This document shows positions 8,621-17,455 of a DNA stretch of 20,016 nucleotides, piece after piece (position 1 is the first letter of the stretch; each line of letters starts with the position of its first letter). A program made the position numbers and the translations under genes. The DNA is from Conus ventricosus (Eukaryota; Mollusca; Gastropoda; Neogastropoda; Conidae), in NCBI GenBank assembly GCA_018398815.1, contig CM031626.1:35216370-35236385 (forward strand), in the 5' to 3' direction. Under the pieces are notes generated by a model, which made no database searches, was not told the origin of the DNA, and saw only the letters and a program-made list of their open reading frames with translations.

Positions 8621-9616
8621 TTGGAGCATGGTAATGAAAACTGGCGTATCGCGTAAAAACAGTTTATCATAAGAATGTGATCAGCGATTGTGTGGCTGTC
8701 CCAGAAGTGGGCATGAACCTGAAACTTTCTTTTCCGACTTCAAAGATCGTTTACACCCGCGCCGTTTATAAACAGAACTGGATTCGACATGGAAAGCAAG
8801 GGACAATATTAACTTCTTCTAACTCATTCCAACATAATCTTTCAAGGCAAGAAAATGCATTGAAGTGATTAGGAATAAATGGCACAGACTAACATTTCGC
8901 AAAAATCAGATTAGAACCTTTGGATAATCAATCCCAATGTACACAATCTGAATTTAGCGACATAGTAGTTCCTGTCAAAGACGAGGGGTGATTTTACTGC
9001 TGAGACTTGTCCGAAGGGTCCTGAGAAATCGCCTTGCCGGCCCGAGCGATGTAAAACCCGGTTGACATGAAATCCTTTTTTTTTCTTTTTATTACCACTT
9101 TGGTGTACATTTTTTTCCAAAGATATCGGGTCACACACGGGCTCTGCTGTTATTGAATAGATATCGCTAAAAAAGAGAAACATCGCTGCCATACTGTCAT
9201 TAAAAGACGTAAAAATCGATACAGACAACAGCAAAACAATACTCCCTGAGTATGGAAGATACACAAAATAATAGATATACCACTGTGAGACATAAAGAAG
9301 TTAAGAATTGAGCTAACCTACCGAATTTGGGATGGTTAGAAGCAGTTTACGGACATATAGTAGATTAGCCGTTTTAATTCCTTTTTGCCTTTTTTTTTTA
9401 TTATCTAGATTTCAGGGTGCTTGATCCTGATGGCCAACTAAAGCCCGATCAGGAATTGTTTGTACATACTTGGAAACATTCTTCCTTCTATCACTGCATG
9501 GGTTATAGCTCATATTCCTTATTTGCCTCTTTATTGATGTGTTGTTTGCTTTGGTCATTGGTGTGGTCACTCTGAGGTCATGCCTTACCCCCCTCCCCCC
9601 CTCCCACCTTCGTCAC
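8621..9616. other. Unique DNA, no gene supported
   Basis: About 1 kb of ordinary-complexity sequence after the CT domain. There is a 63-codon plus-strand frame at 8677-8868 and a 117-codon minus-strand frame at 8911-9264 whose Lys run comes from a T-rich tract near 9076-9090. Neither shows a recognisable motif, a signal peptide or clear splice sites. A C-rich block (CCCCCCTCCCCCCCTCCC) lies near 9588-9605. The T-rich run and the GC-rich GCCGGCCCGAGCG segment near 9035-9050 might belong to an old retroposon, but I cannot name it. Confidence 0.4.
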
Positions 9617-9805
9617 CAGTAATCAAAGTGTCAAAAGTGTCCTAGAGGTTCATGACGATCAATAGTGTGCACAAGTATCAAAGTGTCAAAAGTGCCCACA
9701 TATAACAAACTGTTCCAAAAGGTGTCACAAGTATCAGTTTCAAAGGTGACCACAAAATGTCATACTGTCAAAAGTGTCACAGTATCAAAGTTCACAAGTT
9801 GTCCC
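9617..9805. repeat. Minisatellite, ~25-30 bp unit, about 6 copies
   Basis: The unit is approximately GTATCAAAGTGTCAAAAGTG plus (T/C)CCACA. GTCAAAAGTG or close variants recur near 9629, 9687, 9720, 9745 and 9767. Copies vary in length. The Lys/Val/Ser/Thr-rich plus-strand frame that begins at 9665 is a reading of this repeat. Confidence 0.7.
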
Positions 9806-10240
9806 AACGATAACGACAAGCCCCCATGGAACTTTCGCCATACCGGTGACGCTCGACGAACCAAACAAAGGTCACAGACGTGAGAGACAACGAAAAATTG
9901 ATGTCAACCATGAGAGCCCGGCAAGAAGGGGCCAACAGAAATTTGAACATTATTTTTTAAGCTTGATCGTGAGGCATGAAGTGATTGATTAAGGATGATG
10001 CTACTGGATTTCCGTTTTCGGTCTTAGAGACTACAGACAGGGCTGTACTAAAAAACCTTTCCTTTCAAAATATAATTATCCCGCTTCACACCAGTGTCCC
10101 GAGAGATGACCGGCACCTCCAGCAGTGTTTGTACAAACAATATGAGCACCACACTCATAACGCATCCAATAAAGTGGAAGAGAATGAAGACTCGACTGTG
10201 TTCCCAGTCTTCCCAACTTAGTCCGCAGCCAACACAACTC
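9806..10240. other. Unique DNA between minisatellite and SINE
   Basis: Mixed-composition sequence with no convincing gene. The part nearest 10,290 may belong to the body of the minus-strand SINE, because it lies just 3' of the element's T-rich run. No boundary or target-site duplication was found. Confidence 0.4.
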
Positions 10241-10412
10241 TGGGTAGGAGCCGGTTCGGTCAGATAAAAAAAAAGAAAAAAAAAAAACCCCACATCATGA
10301 CATCTATGGGAATCGAACCCACGACCATCCCCAGCCGGAGTTCCCGCGCCATAAACCACTTCGACACGGCGGCTGTTGGGTTTTCCCAGGGTTTACACGC
10401 CCTCTCGGCCAC
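10240..10412 (-). mobile_element. tRNA-derived SINE (or tRNA pseudogene) with pol III promoter boxes
   Basis: On the minus strand, positions 10,366-10,356 read TGTCGAAGTGG (A box-like) and 10,319-10,309 read GGTTCGATTCC, a perfect B box. A TGGG/CCCA T-stem flanks the B box. The two boxes are 36 bases apart, within the usual RNA polymerase III range. The putative acceptor arms do not pair, so this is not a functional tRNA. Directly downstream is a T-rich run (plus-strand A-runs at 10,265-10,287), then sequence that may be the SINE body. Upstream at 10,412-10,398 there is a second D-arm-like GTGGCCGAGAGG. The 3' limit is uncertain. Established knowledge: many invertebrate SINEs carry a tRNA-like head of this kind. 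Confidence 0.7.
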
Positions 10413-10439
10413 ACGTTTCGCTCAGTTACCGCCCTTTTA

Positions 10440-11340
10440 AAGAAAGAACTGATGTATATAAAAGAACAGTTACATAGTTTCGTATTTGAAACCCATTGGC
10501 ACGTTCCTTGGGATGGTCAGAGATTTGTGGGATAACAATACCTGTCTGCACTACTAGAATGTATCTGCTTTAACTCTCTATCACAGTACTCGCTGAAACT
10601 AAGGTAGTGACTTTACGAGCTTTATGGAAAGAAGCATTCGCTGAAAAAATGCAATGAACAACCAGAAGGTGTTTCGAAAGGCGTTTTCCGTGAGGCCAAT
10701 TCCTAGCTCAGATGGAACCTTTCGAGACCCTTAGCAGTTTACCTTAGGCGTTTTTATGAACCGTAGGGTCTCTTTGTCAAAAATTGATAAGTCATTTGAA
10801 GATCAGTGGTAACTAAAGTTCTTTGCGTGTAGCAGTTTTTGAGTGTGTCTCTAAGGATTGGCCACTTTTTGGGTGTATATATTAGGAGAGAGATTGAAAT
10901 CTTTTGATGAAATGATCCATTCTCAGAGACATACAGACTAGCTCATCCAACTAAGGAGGTGCTTTCTAGGAAAGCTGATGAAAACATCTTTGCTTCTGTC
11001 GGGTACAAAACATCCTGACCTTAGTTGACAGAAATAGCATATCCTGGTCAGAGATCAGGACCGCATGATAGAACACACCGAACAGTAGTCATTCTGACAG
11101 AGGAAACAGATACTCTCCATGATCAGAGAGCATGGCCTACAACTAAGGTTCCATTCGGCTGATCAAAGAAGTAAAACCTTTAGTTGGTTAGCTGTTAATG
11201 AGGTCCTCAGAGCTTTGTTAACTCCTCTGACGAATACAAACACTTGGCGGTATCCGATATCGTGGTCCGTGGCCCCCGTTTATAACCATCTGGCTAGTAA
11301 AGAGATCCTCCTCAATAAAAATGAGCTTAGATTCAGATTG
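10440..11340. other. Unassigned DNA upstream of gypsy remnant; contains a TATA-like box
   Basis: There is no clear open frame longer than ~75 codons. TATATAAAAG lies at about 10,453-10,462 and could be an old LTR promoter, but no LTR ends, primer-binding site or matching downstream copy were found. By position the region may contain decayed gag sequence of the element that follows, which I could not demonstrate. Confidence 0.35.
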
Positions 11341-11351
11341 CAAGTGTAGTG

Positions 11352-11393
11352 AGTTTTTATAGTAAAAAGACAGGACATGTAGCTGCTATGTTA
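11352..11393 (+). pseudogene. Remnant of gag zinc knuckle (CCHC)
   Basis: In one frame the residues read SFYSKKTGHVAAML. This keeps the spacing of a CCHC zinc knuckle, with Gly-His in place, but the three Cys positions are Ser, Ser and Leu. Each AGT Ser codon is one base from a Cys codon. The block lies ~230 bases upstream of the protease motif, as expected for gag-pol. Zinc binding is lost in this copy. Confidence 0.5.
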
Positions 11394-11625
11394 CCATGGA
11401 AGTCAGGTCGAAACCCCTGAAGCTATAATTGCATCCCTTAGCCACCCAGTAAGAATGACCATTATGTAGTTATAACTCCACTGTTGACGATAACTCGGGG
11501 GGCTTCGGTCATCGGCCGACAGCCAACATTCAGTGCATGTTGTCTGATCTATAGATACTACTCCTTTTTGCTTGTCTAGCTGCATGATACTTTCACAGGC
11601 AAAATGCATAAAGGATCTTGTTTCA

Positions 11626-11690
11626 GTGAATGGCAACATTGAGTTCTGTTTTCTGCGGATACTGGTGCTACTATTTGTGGCGTTACGCAA
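11626..11690 (+). pseudogene. Remnant of retrotransposon aspartic protease
   Basis: The frame starting at 11,626 reads VNGNIEFCF. A second frame from 11,652 reads SADTGATICGV, carrying the DTGA active-site signature of retropepsins. The two pieces are adjacent but one frameshift apart. In gypsy-type proteases a short strand of this type immediately precedes the catalytic Asp-Thr-Gly. The frame closes soon after, so no functional protease remains. Confidence 0.55.
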
Positions 11691-12548
11691 ACAGGGGTTA
11701 TATTCTGACAGTCAGATTTATAGGAACCACAGTTGAAGTAGTGTATCTTTACATTATGTAGGTCGAGTGGATTGAGTTATGCCACTGGCAACATTGTCAG
11801 TCCGTCAGTTGTCCAAAATATGTGGAGAATTACATGTTGTGTCTAGGAAAGACCCTTTCGCAGATCACATTTAGGTACTTCCTGGAGTTACAGTGGAGCT
11901 GTGATGCCTTAGATAATGTATCTGTTGAACTTTCTCCTTTAGAAACCCGACCGTTACCGAGGGCTAGAGCAAAGCATGTTGGACAAAAAGCCATGTTACA
12001 GATCCCAGATGATCGAAACAATTCCTTGTATCAGATCTTTGTTCAGTAAACAAAGGAATTAATCATTGAAGTCTTGCTACATATGTACGTCATCTGGATG
12101 TTTCTGCTGATCACCAAACTAAAAAATTACCTTACAGTCGATCTTTCCCAAGGTACTTATTCCTGGGTTGAGCTAGCGCCTATGGCTGTTACAGGAACAG
12201 GGATCCTTTGACATTCTCGGAGTAATTGGTCTTTTTCTGTGGCACCCTCGCCAGAGTCTGTTTGATACTGTTCATGAATTAGTTTAGGTCAGTTGAAGTC
12301 GGTCCAGGAATGAGAAGACGCTTTACGCAAATTCCCCCATATCCCCACTTTAACTGTTCCGATGGGCGTACATCTATTCCAGAAGAAGATGAACGATTCT
12401 GTACGACCTTTTGGATTGTGCTATTGTCAACGATCAGGAACCAGGGAGTTGCGAGGCAGTCATTGAAGATATTCAGGACATTATTGAGATCTCAAAAAAC
12501 CCACAGTTTCTTATTCTCAGGTGATGCACTAAAAGATCCCCTCTAACA

Positions 12549-12735
12549 CAGCAGATTGTCCCTGTTAGAAAGAAGAGCTATAGAAATCCTCATTCTTATC
12601 TGTTCTGCGAAAGAGGTTGTTGAGAGAGAGAATGGTATCATTTGATCTGGAATCATTGAGGCCATCAATATACCGAATACTATCAGTATGAGTTCGAGAC
12701 AGGAAGAAAGATTGGTACTGTTCGTTTTCAACTCC
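12549..12735 (+). pseudogene. Remnant of reverse transcriptase N-terminal region
   Basis: From 12,552 the residues read QIVPVRKKSYRNPHSY, typical of the segment before the RT fingers domain in gypsy elements. About 60 bases later an EREN-GII segment is followed by a stop. At 12,704-12,728 a KKD is followed, one extra base out of frame, by GTVRF, matching the conserved fingers motif. Frameshifts and stops break it. The catalytic palm with YxDD is not found downstream, where RNase H follows directly. Confidence 0.5.
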
Positions 12736-12743
12736 TGGAGTGA

Positions 12744-12993
12744 GCGAAGCTGAGTAAGAAACATGGAGCATTCCGTTGCTGGAGCACCTGTTGTGATGTA
12801 ACTTGTTACTTAGATTTGGATAATAAACATTTGTTTATCAGGACTGATGCTCGATCTGATGATTTGGGTGCTGTATCTCTCCAGGGGGGGATGAAGATGT
12901 TCTTCACACCCAATCGAGTTAGCTTGTCGACAGTTGCAGAATAGAGAGAAGGCAATACATCACTATTTGGCGGGCAGTTTATCTGTTTTAATT
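12744..12993 (+). pseudogene. Remnant of RT connection and RNase H domain
   Basis: An open frame at 12,744-12,944 contains LSKKHGAFRC, then DLDNKHLFIRTDAR and SDDLGAVSLQ. The TDA-x-x-x-x-LGAV-x-x-Q pattern is the start of RNase H in Ty3/gypsy polyproteins, and the Asp of TDA is the first catalytic acidic residue. The frame stops at 12,942-12,944. A shifted frame at 12,961-12,993 reads HYLAGSLSVLI, resembling the later YLxG segment. The rest of RNase H and the integrase are absent. Confidence 0.6.
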
Positions 12994-13007
12994 AATCCAG
13001 TGTCCTC

Positions 13008-13209
13008 AACCTCCGTGGGGGTAAGGAGAGCTGGACCGAGTGGGGTGCCGTTAGACATGTGTGGTCTCGTACCCATTGTGGGTATGGAGAGCTGAACTGA
13101 TTTGTTCAGAAGACATCTGTAAAAGCATGCCACCCAGGTGTGGGGGGGGTGCAGTCCGCATGCCCAATCCCCGTCCTCTCTCTACTCCTGTGGTTATGGA
13201 GTGGAGAGG
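13008..13209. repeat. Hairpin-bearing direct repeats
   Basis: Two segments, at about 13,011-13,040 and 13,070-13,100, share GTGGG(G)GTA(A/T)GGAGAGCTG followed by (G/A)AC(C/T)GA. Each begins with a short inverted repeat; the second holds TACCCA-TTG-TGGGTA at 13,070-13,084. A longer hairpin follows at 13,175-13,209 (CCTCTCTCTACTCC, 9-base loop, GGAGTGGAGAGG with G-U pairs). The location just after the gypsy remnant suggests LTR or element 3' sequence, but that is inference. Confidence 0.5.
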
Positions 13210-14055
13210 TTGTCCGTGAGGTCAGCTAACAACTAACATGTAAAAGGTCCTACCTAGGTTCGTTGGGGATACAACTTGAGTTACTTCAGTTGTGAGAGAG
13301 TCCCTGTGAAGGCCTCCACTAACTGCATATGCCTATCCGAGAGCGTACCGTATCGTTTTCCGTGGATAGAAAGTAATTTTAGGAAAGTGTATTCTGCAGT
13401 TTGATACATCTTTTAAAAAAACAAACAAACAATTACGGTCCTTTTTTATTATTACTTGAGGATGGGGCGAATAGTGACGACAACGTCAATTATGACGTCA
13501 CCTTAAAATGACATAGGTAACTACTGACTAAAATACTAATATGAGACAGAGGAAAGAGCAAGAACTAAAACCGGCCGATTCATTGAGTTACCTGACCAAT
13601 ATAATTTTGTTGAAATCAATCGTTATCCTCCTTAGGTGTACACTAAGTATGCGAGGCAGACTTATCAAGTCAGTAGTATATCGAAGTAAATTGTGTATGA
13701 GGGAACCTTAAATGAACGAGTACCAGCCGGCATTATACCTGTATACCATAAAATATCTTTTGTTATAAACTGTTGTGCAGGCTATGACGCCTAAGTTACT
13801 TAAAACTCGCTGGGAATGATTATTTATGATTTGCTCTAATTGTACCACACCGCAAGTGTGTCGGTGGGGGCTGAAATATATTTGATGTGAACCCGGCCAT
13901 ATCAATACACGGATAAGATAAAATAATCTTTACTTTCAAGCGGTAACGATACGTCGAATCGAAGTTTAAAGTAATCAAATGTGGGACTCTGCTGAAATAT
14001 GTGATTCACCGGGATTCAATAGATAGACTGTCTGTGCATTATATGAATCTGCAGT
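13210..14055. other. Unassigned unique DNA
   Basis: AT-leaning DNA with no gene recognised. A small CAAA repeat and T-rich run lie near 13,417-13,456. A TGACGTCA palindrome (CRE-like octamer) is present at 13,493-13,500, but nothing around it marks a promoter. The 65-codon minus-strand frame at 13,708-13,905 has no recognisable features. Confidence 0.4.
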
Positions 14056-14059
14056 TCTT

Positions 14060-14310
14060 TCAATTGGATTAACTACATGAGCGTAAAAGAAATGCAGCAG
14101 ATACATCCTCCAGTGGATTGCAGTACTATAATGACCAGCGGTTTCCTTTTCTATGGTATAACCTGTGTGCTTAATGGAATCTTCAGCTTCTCTGTGGATT
14201 GCTGTGCTAAAAGAATCTAACGGTACTTCTTCTGTGGATTGCTGTGCTTTGTGAATCTGCGGTACCATGTCTGCTAGTGGATATTGTGCCATAAAATTTG
14301 CGGTTTCTTC
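14060..14310. repeat. Tandem repeat, ~41 bp unit, about 6 copies; open on the minus strand
   Basis: The plus-strand unit is approximately CTGTGGATTGCTGTGCTNNA followed by GAATCTGCGGT(A/T)TCTTCTT. Its GTGGATT core or variants lie near 14,067, 14,113, 14,153, 14,194, 14,234 and 14,277. On the minus strand an open frame (14,292-13,975) reads through most copies as an imperfect 13-14 residue repeat (KAQQSTEEV, STAIHREAE, YTIEKETAG, STAIHWRM). This could be a fragment of a repetitive, disordered protein or simply a minisatellite that happens to be open. Confidence 0.6.
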
Positions 14311-14424
14311 TTCTGACTAGATCGACGTAGATTTAATGTGCTAATATATATAGAGAACCACTGTTTCTTCTTCTTCAATCGCTTGTGTTTGTGAAACGCT
14401 AGTGCTTGTCTGTGGGAACGGACC

Positions 14425-14458
14425 CAGGGGGGTGGGGGGGGTTGTGGTTGAGGGGGGT
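14425..14458 (+). other. G-rich G-quadruplex-type motif
   Basis: GGGGGG, GGGGGGGG and GGGGGG runs are separated by T and TTGTGGTTGA, giving enough G-runs for a quadruplex on the plus strand. It lies inside a minus-strand frame (14,341-14,547) that is Pro/Thr/Ser-rich because of it. Confidence 0.55.
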
Positions 14459-14708
14459 TCTATTCTTTGTCTTCTTTTAGTGTTGTAAGACTGTGGCTTG
14501 AACTGTGGAACCTGGTCTGTTGACTGAATAAAGTATGTGAGACACACACTGTGAATGCGCCGGGATATCTGAGAGTGACATTCAATGATATGAAATATGA
14601 TTATCTGATTATTTATAAATTTTTGGTGACAAGAAAAGTTCCTGATGTATTGATTTTCGATCTATATGTGCTGTTATGACATTATTAATTTGTACGTAAT
14701 TCCCCAAA

Positions 14709-15086
14709 ATGAAAGTAATTGATGGTACAGGGCATCATAAATCAAAAGGAAAAGAAATCTACCTCGTGTGTTATGCCTTGGCTATCCATGTACTCAGGAG
14801 ATGGGTGTGTGTGTATGGGGTAGGGGGAATTAGGGAATTAATTATAACAGCATTACAAAATTTTGAGAGCGAAGAGTCAGACAACAACAAAAAAACAAGC
14901 ACCGGCACCGCATCACCATGCCGTAACCCTTCTAAAGATTCTTATATCCGCTTCGAGTTTTACAATGAATACGTCTTCTGTTATTCATCGTCTAGCGTCT
15001 TACTGGATATACTGAGATACTTTTCACGTCCTATTTTATATTTCTTTATAACATCACAGACAAAACCCAATCATCAATTCGTTTGA
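14709..15086 (+). CDS. Hypothetical open reading frame, unrecognised (doubtful)
   Basis: A 125-codon ATG frame in unique AT-rich DNA. It contains a short hydrophobic stretch near residues 18-45, partly encoded by a GTGTGTGTG run, a polar middle (ESEESDNNKK), and a hydrophobic C-terminal third with YFFIT. No domain is recognised and no upstream promoter or splice sites were identified. It is longer than most chance frames here that are not repeat-derived, but in AT-rich eukaryotic DNA such a frame can arise by chance. Confidence 0.15.
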   Translation: MKVIDGTGHHKSKGKEIYLVCYALAIHVLRRWVCVYGVGGIRELIITALQNFESEESDNNKKTSTGTASPCRNPSKDSYIRFEFYNEYVFCYSSSSVLLDILRYFSRPILYFFITSQTKPNHQFV

Positions 15087-15126
15087 TTAGTAAATTATTT
15101 CTCATTGTATTCTCATTACTTCTGGA

Positions 15127-15169
15127 ATTGGCACACTGCCAGTTGAGAGAGAAGAGATGAGAGGAGGAG

Positions 15170-15208
<39 letters not shown>

Positions 15209-15210
15209 GA
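15127..15210. repeat. (GA)n microsatellite
   Basis: GA-rich sequence from ~15,143 becomes pure (GA)n at about 15,173-15,205. The opposite-sense (CT)n tract lies ~515 bases downstream at 15,720. Confidence 0.9.
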
Positions 15211-15275
15211 ATCAAAAATTTCCATACACCAGTCTCAAATATCATTCTACAATCAAGGAACTACAAAAAGTGTGA

Positions 15276-15555
15276 AACTGGAGACAGAAACACGTCCATA
15301 TTTAACTAATCAAATCCAATTCCGAGAAACACTTCCCAATTAACTGACTCGAATCAGTATTCCGAGAAACACTCCATAATAAACTGTACACGAATCATGT
15401 ATTCCGTGAGAACCAGGTCCATATTAACTGTACATCAGAATCATATTTCCTAGAAACATCGTCCCCATATTAACATGTACTCAGAATCATTAATTCCGCG
15501 AAACACGTCGCATGATTAAACTGTAAATCAGAATCAGTAATCCTGATACATTTGA
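15276..15555. repeat. Minisatellite, ~44 bp unit, about 6.5 copies
   Basis: The unit is approximately ATTCCGAGAAACACGTCCAT followed by ATTAACTGTACATCAGAATCAGT. ATTCC begins near 15,319, 15,359, 15,401, 15,445 and 15,493, a spacing of 40-48 bases. A partial copy starts near 15,276 and another near 15,539. Copies differ mostly by small insertions and deletions. Confidence 0.85.
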
Positions 15556-15719
15556 TTAGCCTGAACTTAGGTATGAGAACGTCAGATTAATGTTTGAAAT
15601 TAACATTCCCTTATCACAGGTATGGACTTGAGAGCGTAATCTGTCCTACAGACACAGAGAGACCAGAGGCAAGCTTCGTGTAAAACTTGTTGATGCAGAG
15701 TAACATAACAGAGGATTCT

Positions 15720-15840
15720 TCACTCTCTCTCTCTCTCTCTCGAACGGTCTTCTCACCTTTGTTGTCCACTCTCACTACCAACCTCTCCATCTCTCTCTCT
15801 CTTCTCATCTCCACTCGCTACTCTCTCTCTCTCTGCTTTA
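15720..15840. repeat. (CT)n microsatellite cluster
   Basis: CTCTCTCT blocks at about 15,722-15,741, 15,789-15,804 and 15,820-15,835 with short unique spacers. Confidence 0.85.
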
Positions 15841-15941
15841 TATTTTGTGTGTGCATCTGTATGTGTACGCTGTTAGCGCATGTGGCCTGTTTCCATACAA
15901 CGTCCGTGTTTGCATGTGTGGGTAGTGGTGTTCAGGTTCCC

Positions 15942-16112
15942 CAGTGTGTGTGTGTGTGGTGTGTGGTTGTGTGTGTGAGCTGTGTAGTGTGTGTGTGTGT
16001 GAGTGTGAGTGTGTGTGTGGTGGTGTGTGTGTGGTGTGTGGTGTGTGTGTGTGTGTGTGTGGTGTGAGAGAGAGAGAGAAAAGAGTGAGAGAGGAGAGAA
16101 GAGAGAGTGAAA
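15942..16112. repeat. (GT)n then (GA)n microsatellite
   Basis: GTGTGT with GGTGTG and GAGTG interruptions at 15,942-16,064, then GAGAGA variants at 16,067-16,112. The Cys/Val-rich plus-strand frame and Thr/His-rich minus-strand frames are repeat readings. Confidence 0.9.
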
Positions 16113-16620
16113 CAACAATACAAAAGTACAAGAGGCCCCAATATGACTGCCCCTGGTTGTTTGATGAAACCAGTGGATGTAAAACAATTAGCAACCAAAT
16201 TCGGAGACTAAAGACTAACCATGTAAGATATAATAAAAAAAAAACAGAATAGAAAAAAGCTGAGTGTGCTGACATGATTTCCATATGCAAAGTTCACTGA
16301 GTGAAATTAAAAAGTGATCCTTGTTTTGGCTTTCATTTCAGCAAAGTTTACAGATGATATTACATAACAACAAGCAATCTTCGAGAAAAATCTTTTACCA
16401 TATATTGCATAAAATCATCAACACAAACATGCACATGGACAAAAGTTTCCTGTTCAAATAATTTCTAGCCAACGTTTACCTACTTGATGACCTAAAAAAC
16501 TTTTATATAAAGTATCAACAACTTAAATTCAACTTTGGCCATTTATCTTTTCTGTTCCTTACGCTGCACCTCAGTTTTGCTTAAACAGCTGAATGAAACT
16601 CGCTCTTTGGAATTTAGCAT
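16113..16620. other. AT-rich unique DNA, nothing recognised
   Basis: About 500 bases of AT-leaning DNA without an open frame of note. A TTTCATTTCAG acceptor-like site near 16,341 has no supporting exon. Confidence 0.45.
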
Positions 16621-16712
16621 TATATATAAATAAAAATTATATATATAAATAAATATATATAAAATATAATAGTAATAATATTTATATATATATATATATA
16701 TATATATACATT
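16620..16712. repeat. (TA)n microsatellite
   Basis: TATATAAATAAA-type sequence leads into pure (TA)n at about 16,683-16,708. Confidence 0.85.
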
Positions 16713-16920
16713 AAAAAAGAAACAACAACGCACTTCTTTAATTCATAAAAATTTTCCCAAATTTTTCGGCCATGCGCGCCTTCTTCTGGGGCTTGTTTAT
16801 TGACAAGGTAAGAACGTCATAAGTATTGACGGGCAATTGAAACACAGTTGTCATAGCTATGACGTCAGATGTTATCAGTCTGCTATTTAAACTAATAAAT
16901 TGAGATTAAGAGATAAGTTT

Positions 16921-16946
16921 GGGGGGGGGGGGGGGTGGGGGGGGGG
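16921..16946 (+). repeat. Poly-G tract (G15 T G10)
   Basis: Fifteen G, one T, ten G. It lies ~30 bases before the CA microsatellite. It is G-quadruplex-capable on the plus strand. Homopolymer length is likely to be imprecise in any assembly. Confidence 0.85.
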
Positions 16947-16975
16947 AAGACGCCAATATACACTTACACATCATT

Positions 16976-17122
16976 CCACACACACTTACGGTGCACACAC
17001 ACACACACACACACCCACACACACCCACACACACCACACACCCACACACACACACATACACACACACACACACACTCACACACACACACCACCCACACAC
17101 CCGACACACATACACACACAAG
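16976..17122. repeat. (CA)n microsatellite
   Basis: CACACA with CCCACAC, ACAT and CACTC interruptions. Thr/His-rich plus-strand frames and Cys/Val-rich minus-strand frames are repeat readings. Confidence 0.9.
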
Positions 17123-17455
17123 AACTGATTTCTCTTGCCACCGAGACCGCCAGAGAACCACGTCCCTCTGCCTACAGGTACCATGTCCAGAACAGTATTT
17201 ACCTACACATTCACACCATGTACATACACGAGCAGGTCACAAAAAATTCACCAACCACATCAGGCCCACCACCTCCCATAAGTTAACCAAGACTTCCCCT
17301 CCAACACAAAGACTCCCCCCCGTCTTCACCTCTGCAAATCATGTATCCAAGAATCAATGCCGTTGAGTCCCCAAAGGATACACTTTCTTTAGTTTAATTC
17401 TTCCAGAAATCGATCTCTTCTCTGTCCTTGATCTTCTCATATCTTCTCTTCATAG
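17123..17455. other. Putative intron / upstream sequence of the 17.5-kb gene candidate
   Basis: Unique C-rich then CT-rich sequence that ends in a strong pyrimidine tract (about 17,413-17,453) and CATAG, a good 3' splice site. If the gene model at 17,456-17,864 is right, this is its upstream intron. The location of earlier exons is not visible. Confidence 0.35.

Larger units (their letters stand above)
11352..12993 (+). mobile_element. Degenerate Ty3/gypsy-type LTR retrotransposon remnant (gag-pol)
   Basis: Four blocks appear in canonical gag-pol order on the plus strand. (1) A zinc-knuckle-like segment at 11,352-11,393. (2) An aspartic protease DTGA motif near 11,626-11,690. (3) Reverse-transcriptase N-terminal sequence at 12,549-12,735. 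(4) An RNase H start at 12,744-12,993. The blocks are in different frames with stops between them, so the element is dead. No integrase, no LTR pair and no primer-binding site were seen. The spacing between RT and RNase H is far too short to hold the RT palm with its YxDD motif, implying an internal deletion. The order of domains is diagnostic of LTR retrotransposons; assignment to Ty3/gypsy rests on the RT-RNase H motif style and is inference. Confidence 0.65.

Noticed and set aside
10303..10376. Functional tRNA gene on the minus strand
   Set aside because: The B box and T-stem are good, but the acceptor arms do not pair and the anticodon arm is poor, so it is a SINE head or pseudogene.
10453..10462. 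TATATAAAAG as a gene promoter
   Set aside because: No downstream gene is supported. It may be an LTR promoter remnant, but no LTR ends were found.
13493..13500. TGACGTCA CRE sites at 13,493 and 16,860
   Set aside because: The octamers are perfect, but no promoter context or gene start lies nearby, and two such sites in 20 kb can occur by chance.
15687..16290. Cys/Val-rich (plus) and Thr/His-rich (minus) frames
   Set aside because: They are readings of (GT)n/(CA)n microsatellites, not small secreted cysteine-rich proteins.
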